From positions 1-19,579 of the forward strand of contig JBHGBB010000050.1 in assembly GCA_041946755.1 (NCBI GenBank): a DNA stretch of 19,579 nucleotides, in the 5' to 3' direction. The position numbers and the translations under genes are program-made. The DNA is from JBHGBB01 sp041946755 (GTDB lineage: Bacteria; UBP4; UBA4092; JAOAEQ01). Below, piece after piece: positions 13,827 through 19,579 of the stretch (positions are counted from its first letter, which is position 1; every line of letters starts with the position of its first letter). The notes beneath the pieces were generated by a model that saw nothing but the letters and a program-made list of their open reading frames with translations, searched no databases and was not told the origin of the DNA.

Positions 13827-14864
13827 ATGCTGCAATCGATATTCAACGATACCTTTTTATATTTAGCGTTTATTGCAGTTAAAGTCGGAGTGACGATCAG
13901 CGGAGTGATGTTTAGTCTCTTTTTTGTAATGTGGTTCGAACGCAAACTGATCGGCCATTTCCAGGTGCGGCTTGGTCCGATGCGGGTGGGCCCGCATGGA
14001 ATACTCCAGCCGATCGCCGATGGGATTAAAGTGTTTTTGAAAGAAGATTTAATCCCAGCGAATGCGCATAAATTCCTGTTTATCCTGTCACCGTTTATCG
14101 CCTTGTTTACTGCGATCATCCCTTTTGCGGTAATACCGTTCGGCCCGCAAATCGGCTCTTGGTTTGGGAAACCAATCTCGATCTTCGGTCACCCGATAAA
14201 CTGGTATATTACCGATATCAATATCGGGATACTGTATGCTTTTGCCGTTTCATCGTTAACGGTATATGCGCTCGTCCTCGCCGGGTGGTCGTCGAACAGT
14301 AAATATTCATTGCTCGGTGGATTGCGGTCGGCAGCCCAGATGATCAGTTATGAACTCTCGATGGGATTAGCAGTGGTTGGAGTAGTCATGTTATCCCAAT
14401 CATTAAGTTTGGTGAAAATGGTAGAAGCGCAATCCCAATTCCCATTCATTATTATGCAGCCGATCGGGTTCATTATTTATTTGATAGCTGCAGTAGCGGA
14501 AACCAATCGTGCCCCATTCGATTTACCGGAAGCGGAATCGGAACTGGTTGCCGGGTATGGGACGGAATATAGCAGCATGAAATTTGCCATGTTCTATATT
14601 GCAGAATATACCAATATCGTTACGGTCTCGGCGCTGGCGACTACCATGTTTCTTGGCGGATGGATTGGTCCAAGTTGGCTGCCACCGATAGTATGGTTCT
14701 CAATCAAGATGATGGTGTTCTTATTCCTCTATGTATGGTTGCGGGCGACTTTACCAAGGTTCCGATACGACCAGTTAATGCAGTTCGGCTGGAAAGTACT
14801 GCTGCCGATAGCGATTGGCAACATTTTTATTACCGGATTTGTTATAGCAATAATAAATAAATAA
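13827..14864 (+). CDS. nuoH: NADH-quinone oxidoreductase subunit H
   Basis: 345 residues with about eight or nine membrane helices. Signatures are FERKLIGHFQVRLGPMRVGP (residues 37-56), HGILQPIADGIKVFLKED, and the acidic loop ETNRAPFDLPEAESELVAGY (225-244). The loop and adjoining helices form the quinone tunnel and the first proton-coupling site (Glu225, Arg228, Glu235, Glu237; Glu176 in SYELSMG). The ATG follows the nuoG stop by one base with AGTAGG within the end of nuoG as a possible ribosome site. Six bases separate it from nuoI. Confidence 0.97.
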   Translation: MLQSIFNDTFLYLAFIAVKVGVTISGVMFSLFFVMWFERKLIGHFQVRLGPMRVGPHGILQPIADGIKVFLKEDLIPANAHKFLFILSPFIALFTAIIPFAVIPFGPQIGSWFGKPISIFGHPINWYITDINIGILYAFAVSSLTVYALVLAGWSSNSKYSLLGGLRSAAQMISYELSMGLAVVGVVMLSQSLSLVKMVEAQSQFPFIIMQPIGFIIYLIAAVAETNRAPFDLPEAESELVAGYGTEYSSMKFAMFYIAEYTNIVTVSALATTMFLGGWIGPSWLPPIVWFSIKMMVFLFLYVWLRATLPRFRYDQLMQFGWKVLLPIAIGNIFITGFVIAIINK

Positions 14865-14870
14865 ACTACT

Positions 14871-15338
14871 ATGATGATGATATTTGCAATAATTAAAGGG
14901 TTATGGACCACGTTTATTCACCTGTTTCGGAAACCGATTACGGTGCAATATCCGAAAGAGACGATACCGCCATCACCGCGTAGCCGGGGTCGGCATCGGC
15001 TGAGATTGGATAAAAATGGATTAGAACTCTGTATCGGGTGCGAGTTATGTGCCGGGGTATGTCCATCAAAATGTATCTATATCGAAGCGGAAGAGAACGA
15101 TCCGAATGACCGGAAGTCGGAAGGGGAGCGCTATGCCAAGGTATATCGCATCGATATGTATCGCTGTATCTTCTGCGGATATTGCGTTGAAGCGTGCCCG
15201 ACCGACGCTTTAATTTTAAGTGCTAACTATGATTTAACGGTCGATAGCCGGAGAAAGTTTGTTTGGAATAAAGAGGATTTGGTTGATCCGCCGGAAACCA
15301 GAACCGATATAGAGGGATATTATATCGGATGGAAGTAA
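14871..15338 (+). CDS. nuoI: NADH-quinone oxidoreductase subunit I
   Basis: 155 residues, typical length. It holds clusters N6a and N6b in a duplicated ferredoxin motif: Cys54, 57, 60, 64 (CIGCELCAGVC) and Cys99, 102, 105, 109 (CIFCGYCVEACP). All eight cysteines are present. The N-terminal amphipathic part (MMMIFAIIKGLWTTFIHLF) docks on the membrane arm, followed by the conserved PRSRGRHRLRLDKNG. The start could be any of three consecutive ATG codons at 14871-14879; none has a clear ribosome site. It relays electrons from NuoG to cluster N2 in NuoB. Confidence 0.97.
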   Translation: MMMIFAIIKGLWTTFIHLFRKPITVQYPKETIPPSPRSRGRHRLRLDKNGLELCIGCELCAGVCPSKCIYIEAEENDPNDRKSEGERYAKVYRIDMYRCIFCGYCVEACPTDALILSANYDLTVDSRRKFVWNKEDLVDPPETRTDIEGYYIGWK

Positions 15339-15343
15339 AATAG

Positions 15344-15391
15344 AAGTTCAAATGTCAAAGCTCAAAGTTCAAACAAAGTTCCAAGTTCCAA
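15344..15391. repeat. Short tandem repeat, CAAAGTTC-like units
   Basis: Degenerate units of 7-9 bases (GTTCAAAT, GTCAAAGCT, CAAAGTTCAAA, AAGTTCCAAGTTCCAAA) start shortly after the nuoI stop. They are non-coding and unlike the TTTAGCA family. Confidence 0.55.
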
Positions 15392-15427
15392 ACGTAAATT
15401 AGTTTGCAGTTTTGATATTGGAGCTTA

Positions 15428-15458
15428 TTTGGGATTTGGGATTTGAGATTTGGGATTT
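15428..15458. repeat. TTTGGGA tandem repeat upstream of nuoJ
   Basis: Four 7-base units, TTTGGGA, TTTGGGA, TTTGAGA, TTTGGGA, followed by TTT. The array ends 8 bases before the nuoJ ATG and leaves no room for a normal ribosome site. Confidence 0.8.
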
Positions 15459-15466
15459 ACTAGTAT

Positions 15467-15979
15467 ATGGAATTAATATTATTTAGTATTTTAGCTATAA
15501 TCGCAGTTATTACTGCATTATCAACTATCTTGCAGCGGAATCCGGTGAATAGCGCGGTATCGTTGATTATCTGTTTTCTATCAATCGCCGGGCTGTTTTT
15601 ATTATTAAACGCGCAGTTTATTGCGGCAATCCAGGTGATTATTTATGCCGGGTCGATTATGGTCTTGTTCCTATTCGTCATCATGCTATTCGATCTACGG
15701 AAAGAGGATTTGGAAACCAAGCGGAAATTAACGTTACGGTTTTCTGCGATTGTTTTAATGATTATGCTGCTACTCGAATTAAGTATGATTGGAAGCCTGA
15801 GTTTTATCTCCGGTAAATCCGATATCTGGACTCAGCAGGAAGTGAATAATATCGGGAATACTCAAGCTATTGGTAAAGTACTGTTTGCTCAGTATCTCTA
15901 TCCATTTGAAATTGTTTCGGTGTTATTATTAGTTGCCCTAATCGGTGCGATTATTCTCGGTAAACGTAAAGTAGAATAA
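15467..15979 (+). CDS. nuoJ: NADH-quinone oxidoreductase subunit J
   Basis: 170 residues with five membrane helices. The hallmark is helix 3, QVIIYAGSIMVLFLFVIMLF with Tyr60, known in complex I for a pi-bulge that shifts between catalytic states. The C-terminal AQYLYPFEIVSVLLLVALIG is also typical. NuoJ sits in the membrane arm between NuoA/H and NuoK. The ATG directly follows a TTTGGGA array and has no recognisable ribosome site; the N-terminal length nevertheless agrees with the family. Confidence 0.96.
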   Translation: MELILFSILAIIAVITALSTILQRNPVNSAVSLIICFLSIAGLFLLLNAQFIAAIQVIIYAGSIMVLFLFVIMLFDLRKEDLETKRKLTLRFSAIVLMIMLLLELSMIGSLSFISGKSDIWTQQEVNNIGNTQAIGKVLFAQYLYPFEIVSVLLLVALIGAIILGKRKVE

Positions 15980-15996
15980 GTTATGGATATTTTAAA

Positions 15997-16033
15997 TTTA
16001 GCATTTAGCATTTTATCCGCCTTTGGCGGATTA
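15997..16033. repeat. TTTAGCA plus CCGCC-hairpin cassette upstream of nuoK
   Basis: Two TTTAGCA units (15997-16010), then TTTT, then the hairpin ATCCGCC (16015-16021), loop TTT, GGCGGAT (16025-16031) and TA. From 16002 to 16033 the cassette is identical to the one before nuoL (16425-16456), except for two loop bases (TTT against TAA). Confidence 0.85.
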
Positions 16034-16076
16034 AATTTGCAATGCTAATTTTGCAATTTGAAATGAGGGTTTAACT

Positions 16077-16379
16077 TTGGTTCCTATCTCATATTATCTT
16101 ATTCTAAGCGGTATTCTTTTCGCTATCGGGGTATTAGGCGTTCTCTTAAGACGCAATATCCTGATTATTTTTATGGCGATAGAACTGATGCTAAACGCGG
16201 TAAACCTGGCGTTTATTGCTATTGCCAGATCGCTGAACTCGATGGATGGACAGCTGATGGTATTCTTTGTTATCGCAGTAGCGGCAGCGGAAGTGAGTGT
16301 TGGTTTAGCGATTATTATCACTATTTTCCGGAATAAAGAATCGGTTGATATCGATACGATGAATCTTATGAAAGGCTGA
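16077..16379 (+). CDS. nuoK: NADH-quinone oxidoreductase subunit K
   Basis: 100 residues, the usual length. Three membrane helices carry Glu36 (MAIELMLNAVNLAF) and Glu72 (AAAEVSVGLAII), at exactly the positions of the essential glutamates of E. coli NuoK. This antiporter-like subunit contributes to proton translocation. The start is TTG at 16077 (first residues VPISYYLILS); no in-frame ATG exists before conserved sequence, and GAGGG at 16064-16068 gives a ribosome site at a suitable distance. The spacer upstream contains the TTTAGCA/hairpin cassette. Confidence 0.95.
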   Translation: MVPISYYLILSGILFAIGVLGVLLRRNILIIFMAIELMLNAVNLAFIAIARSLNSMDGQLMVFFVIAVAAAEVSVGLAIIITIFRNKESVDIDTMNLMKG

Positions 16380-16402
16380 TAAACCAATCATTTTAAATTT
16401 AG

Positions 16403-16420
16403 CCCCGATATTTTTCGGGG
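16403..16420. repeat. CCCCGA-TATTTT-TCGGGG hairpin in the nuoK-nuoL spacer
   Basis: A perfect 6-bp GC-rich stem (16403-16408 with 16415-16420) around a 6-base loop. The same stem with a TTT loop occurs inside nuoL at 17922-17936. It sits between an AAATTTAGC fragment and the TTTAGCA cassette, as if inserted into it. Confidence 0.65.
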
Positions 16421-16424
16421 TAAA

Positions 16425-16456
16425 CATTTAGCATTTTATCCGCCTAAGGCGGATTA
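16425..16456. repeat. TTTAGCA plus CCGCC-hairpin cassette upstream of nuoL
   Basis: One TTTAGCA (16427-16433), TTTT, and the hairpin ATCCGCC (16438-16444), loop TAA, GGCGGAT (16448-16454), then TA. It is nearly identical to the cassette before nuoK and ends 9 bases before the nuoL ATG, taking the place of a ribosome site. Confidence 0.85.
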
Positions 16457-16465
16457 CATTTTGAT

Positions 16466-18343
16466 ATGATTAATTTTCTCTGGCTAATTCCAATATTCCC
16501 TTTACTTGGCTTGTTAACCAACCTTTGTTTCGGTAAACGGTTAGGTAATAAATCTGCCGGGATTATTGCCAGCGGTGCGGTTGGGTTATCTTTCCTGATT
16601 TCTTTAATATTATTCTTTCAGGTTCTCATTGGCCGGTTAACCATCAATATCAATTATTTCGATTGGATAGTAGTAGGTAATTTCGTTGCTCCGGTAGGAA
16701 TGCTTATTGACCGGTTATCAGCATTACTATTATTAGTTATAACCTTCGTTAGTTTCCTAATCCATGTTTATTCTATCGGATATATGCATAGCGATTCCGG
16801 GTATATCCGGTATTTTATCTATCTGAATCTATTCGTCTTTTCGATGATTATGCTAGTCATGGCGAACAATTATCTCTTGATGTATGTTTTCTGGGAAGCG
16901 GTGGGATTATGTTCATATCTTTTAATCGGGTTCTGGTTTGAGAAGAAGGCAGCGGCTGATGCCGGGAAGAAAGCGTTTATCGTCAACCGAATCGGCGATT
17001 TCGGTTTCGCGCTGGGAATAATGCTCATTTTCGTTTCTCTAGGTTCATTAGACTTCAATTATATATTCAGTCATGCGAGTACTTTAAATACGACTTTGAT
17101 TACTGTTATAACTCTCCTTCTATTCCTTGGCGCGGCCGGTAAATCAGCCCAGATTCCTCTCTATGTCTGGCTACCGGACGCCATGGAAGGGCCGACTCCG
17201 GTAAGTGCGTTAATTCATGCGGCAACCATGGTAACCGCCGGGGTATATATGGTTGCGCGCAGCCATGTTCTCTATACTCTAGCGCCGATATCGCAGCAGG
17301 TAGTTGCGACTGTTGGAGCGTTAACCGCAATCTATGCAGCATCAATGGCGCTGGTTAATACCGATATTAAAAAGATTCTAGCGTATTCGACTATCAGCCA
17401 ACTCGGATATATGTTTATCGGAGTTGGAGTAGGAGCGTTCGGGGCCGGGATATTCCATTTGGCAACCCATGCGTTTTTTAAAGCGCTTCTCTTTTTAGGT
17501 GCCGGAAGTATCATTCATGCGTTATCCGGGGAACAGAATATATTCAAAATGGGAGGGCTGAAGAAACATTTGCCTATCACTGCTCCGTTATTCTTGATCG
17601 CCGCTTGCGCGATTTCAGGGATTCCGCCATTCAGCGGGTTCTTCAGTAAAGATGAGATACTCACTGGCGCTTTCCATCGGGGATATTATTATCTCTGGTT
17701 CATCGGGTTGATTACTGCCGGATTAACCGCTTTCTATATCTTCCGGTTATTTTTTCTGGTGTTTTATGGCGAATCCCGGATAGATGCTGAGAAGATACCG
17801 CATCTGCAAGAATCACCGAAAGTAATGACTTATCCGATGCTAATTTTAGCGATATTCTCGATTATTTCCGGAATGTTATGTATGTCAGTTTCGCATTGGT
17901 CGCCATGCGGGACTTATTTCACCCCGATTTTCGGGGATATCCCGGAAAAGACCGGGGCGATGCTGAACCTCGAACTGATGGCGATTTCAGTTCTCGCTGC
18001 CGGGATAGGAGTATATATCGCCTATAAAATGTATCGGCAGCGATCGGTAAATCCGGATATACTCGCGACCCGATTTTCCGGAGTATATCGGCTATTATTG
18101 AATAAATATTATATTGATGAACTCTATGATAAGGTTCTGGTAAATCCTATCGTTCGGTTAGCGGATATTTTATGGCGGTTCTTCGACGACAAAATAGTTG
18201 ATGGTACGGTTAATGGCGTAGCGAGTTTTATCGAATGGTCTGGCGGGATAGTTCGCCGGGTTCAGAGCGGATATTTAGTGAATTATGTAATGCTGTTTGT
18301 GTTAGGGATAATTATCATTCTTGGCTATTACTTATTAAGATAA
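16466..18343 (+). CDS. nuoL: NADH-quinone oxidoreductase subunit L
   Basis: 625 residues, full length, with about 16 membrane helices of the Mrp-antiporter type. The proton-path residues are present: Glu144 (VFWEAVGLCSYLLIGFW), Arg175 and Asp178 (VNRIGDFG), Lys226 (GAAGKSAQIPLYVWLPDAME) and His251 (HAATMVTAGVYMVAR). The C-terminal 80 residues (NKYYIDELYDKVL onward) form the long lateral helix and final membrane anchor that brace NuoM and NuoN. A GC-rich hairpin (CCCCGA-TTT-TCGGGG) lies in the coding sequence at 17922-17936, in a poorly conserved loop. No ribosome site precedes the ATG; a repeat cassette ends 9 bases upstream. Confidence 0.97.
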   Translation: MINFLWLIPIFPLLGLLTNLCFGKRLGNKSAGIIASGAVGLSFLISLILFFQVLIGRLTININYFDWIVVGNFVAPVGMLIDRLSALLLLVITFVSFLIHVYSIGYMHSDSGYIRYFIYLNLFVFSMIMLVMANNYLLMYVFWEAVGLCSYLLIGFWFEKKAAADAGKKAFIVNRIGDFGFALGIMLIFVSLGSLDFNYIFSHASTLNTTLITVITLLLFLGAAGKSAQIPLYVWLPDAMEGPTPVSALIHAATMVTAGVYMVARSHVLYTLAPISQQVVATVGALTAIYAASMALVNTDIKKILAYSTISQLGYMFIGVGVGAFGAGIFHLATHAFFKALLFLGAGSIIHALSGEQNIFKMGGLKKHLPITAPLFLIAACAISGIPPFSGFFSKDEILTGAFHRGYYYLWFIGLITAGLTAFYIFRLFFLVFYGESRIDAEKIPHLQESPKVMTYPMLILAIFSIISGMLCMSVSHWSPCGTYFTPIFGDIPEKTGAMLNLELMAISVLAAGIGVYIAYKMYRQRSVNPDILATRFSGVYRLLLNKYYIDELYDKVLVNPIVRLADILWRFFDDKIVDGTVNGVASFIEWSGGIVRRVQSGYLVNYVMLFVLGIIIILGYYLLR

Positions 18344-18344
18344 A

Positions 18345-18374
18345 CCACGGATGAACACGGATTAACACGGTAAA
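18345..18374. repeat. 10-base tandem repeat, ACACGGATNA, in the nuoL-nuoM spacer
   Basis: Three units: CCACGGATGA, ACACGGATTA, ACACGGTAAA. They fill most of the 39-base spacer and end 8 bases before the nuoM ATG. Similar ACACGGATGA arrays are, to my knowledge, common in spacers of other bacterial genomes. Confidence 0.8.
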
Positions 18375-18382
18375 TAAACTAT

Positions 18383-19579
18383 ATGCAATTATCGATTATA
18401 ACGTTTTTACCTTTATTCGGTGGGTTGATTATCTTGTTGATTAATAGGGATAAGCAGCGGATAATCAAAACAATAGCATTGATTATATCTTTGCTGACGT
18501 TCCTTATATCAATCCCACTGTTTATCAATTTCCGGCTAGGGACCCCCGAGATGCAGTTTGTTGAACAATACCCCTGGATAAACGCTATCGGAGCGAGTTA
18601 TTTTCTGGGGATCGATGGCATAAGTTTATTCCTGGTTTTGCTAACCACGTTCTTAAGTATGTTAGCGATCCTCTCTTCCTGGAAAGCGGTAACCCAAAAG
18701 ATTAAAGGATATTATGCCTGTTTATTATTCTTAGAGACCGGGATGATTGGGGTGTTCGTTTCATTAGATTTGCTCTTATTCTATCTATTCTGGGAAGCGA
18801 TGCTAATCCCGATGTATTTCCTAATCGGGATTTGGGGCGGGCCACGGAAAATCTATGCGACCATAAAGTTTGTTCTATATACCATGGTTGGCAGCCTCTT
18901 AATGCTAGTCGCAATAATGTATCTGGCATACCAGTTTAAAACCATTGCCGGATATTATACGTTTAATCTATTATCGCTCTATCAATCCGGTTTAAACCCG
19001 GAGGTTCAAGTCTGGCTATTTTTAGCGTTTGCGTTAGCGTTTGCGATTAAAGTTCCGTTATTCCCATTCCATACCTGGTTACCGGACGCCCATGTAGAAG
19101 CGCCTACTGCCGGGAGTGTACTCTTAGCCGGAATATTATTAAAAATGGGGACGTATGGATTCCTCAGGTTCTGTTTACCGCTATTCCCGCAGGCAGCGAT
19201 GCAGTTTATGCCGGTAGTAATAGCTTTAGCGGTGGTCGGAATAATCTATGGCGCGTTAGTCGCGATGGTACAGCCGGATATCAAGAAACTAGTCGCATAT
19301 TCTAGTGTCAGCCATTTAGGGTTCGTTATGTTAGGAATCTTCGTATTCAATCTGCAGGGGATAACCGGTGGGATATTGCAGATGGTCAACCATGGATTAA
19401 GTACCGGGGCGTTATTTTTATTAGTCGGGATGATATATGAACGCAGACATACCCGGCAGATCTCCGAGTTCGGCGGGCTGGCGAAAGTTATGCCGCGATA
19501 TTATGGGTTCTTTTTAGTTATCATGCTATCGTCTATCGGGCTACCGGGTTTGAATGGGTTTATCGGCGAGTTTACGATT
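18383..19579 (+). CDS. nuoM: NADH-quinone oxidoreductase subunit M (3' end cut by window)
   Basis: From ATG 18383 the frame stays open to the right edge, 399 residues; NuoM is normally about 490-510, so roughly the last fifth is missing. Proton-path residues are visible: Glu138 (LFYLFWEAMLIPMYFLIG), Lys223 (AFAIKVPLFPFHTWLPDAH) and Lys254 (GILLKMGTYGF), matching Glu144, Lys234 and Lys265 of E. coli NuoM with the usual offset. Further family blocks are DIKKLVAYSSVSHLGFVMLG and LSTGALFLLVGMIYERRHTR; the visible part ends at GLPGLNGFIGEFTI. It is the second antiporter-like pump of the membrane arm. The start follows a 10-base tandem repeat with no ribosome site. nuoN is expected next. Confidence 0.95.
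   Translation, partial: MQLSIITFLPLFGGLIILLINRDKQRIIKTIALIISLLTFLISIPLFINFRLGTPEMQFVEQYPWINAIGASYFLGIDGISLFLVLLTTFLSMLAILSSWKAVTQKIKGYYACLLFLETGMIGVFVSLDLLLFYLFWEAMLIPMYFLIGIWGGPRKIYATIKFVLYTMVGSLLMLVAIMYLAYQFKTIAGYYTFNLLSLYQSGLNPEVQVWLFLAFALAFAIKVPLFPFHTWLPDAHVEAPTAGSVLLAGILLKMGTYGFLRFCLPLFPQAAMQFMPVVIALAVVGIIYGALVAMVQPDIKKLVAYSSVSHLGFVMLGIFVFNLQGITGGILQMVNHGLSTGALFLLVGMIYERRHTRQISEFGGLAKVMPRYYGFFLVIMLSSIGLPGLNGFIGEFTI

Noticed and set aside
13808..14119. Minus-strand open frame of 103 codons across the nuoG-nuoH junction
   Set aside because: It is antisense to conserved NuoH sequence and has no supporting signals.
15344..15458. CRISPR array suspected from repeated short units between nuoI and nuoJ
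   Set aside because: Units are 7-9 bases, directly adjacent and without unique spacers; no cas genes are present.

Overview
The window comes from a bacterial chromosome of moderate GC content (judged by eye, not counted). It is packed with short intergenic hairpins and tandem repeats. Gene content points to a bacterium with a membrane-bound respiratory chain and some anaerobic redox stress handling. CGG is favoured for Arg and CCG for Pro. I cannot name the phylum; this repeat-rich spacer style is common in genomes of poorly cultured bacterial phyla, but that is only an impression.

Left part (1-3599). A GH57 1,4-alpha-glucan branching enzyme, cut by the left edge, is followed by a candidate promoter and a two-gene unit: a PtsN-like PTS IIA protein and a short C4 zinc-ribbon protein whose start overlaps the ptsN stop by one base. 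A perfect bidirectional terminator separates this unit from a convergent minus-strand gene. That gene encodes a secreted protein which looks like a stand-alone copy of the C-terminal domain of certain secreted alpha/beta hydrolases.

Middle part (3600-5933). A Crp/Fnr-family regulator lacking the FNR iron-sulfur cysteines is followed by an FNR-type palindrome (TGAT-N4-ATCA core) in front of three small redox genes: a ferredoxin-like protein with one intact 4Fe-4S motif, a DUF1858 redox-disulfide protein, and a 47-residue cysteine-rich protein. Homologues of the first two usually accompany the hybrid cluster protein gene hcp, but hcp is not in this window. This is the best candidate here for a locally controlled, incompletely described system.

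Spacer (5934-6608). A 675-base gene-free stretch holds a terminator, two related hairpins, a small interspersed hairpin, a perfect 44-bp palindrome without spacer, and a good sigma70-like promoter driving the next operon.

Right part (6609-19579). nuoA-B-C-D-E-F-G-H-I-J-K-L-M lie in canonical order and on one strand, encoding 13 of the 14 subunits of NADH-quinone oxidoreductase (complex I). nuoM is cut by the right edge and nuoN would be expected just beyond it. NuoEFG form the NADH-oxidising input module with its iron-sulfur wire, NuoBCDI the connecting arm with the quinone site, and NuoAHJKLM the proton-pumping membrane arm. NuoG carries four more cysteines than classical NuoG, enough for an extra 4Fe-4S cluster. 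Five of the longer gaps in the operon are filled with short tandem repeats; three of these (before nuoD, nuoK and nuoL) also share a hairpin cassette. No shared repeat was recognised in the A-B gap. Most of the genes behind long spacers lack a clear Shine-Dalgarno sequence.
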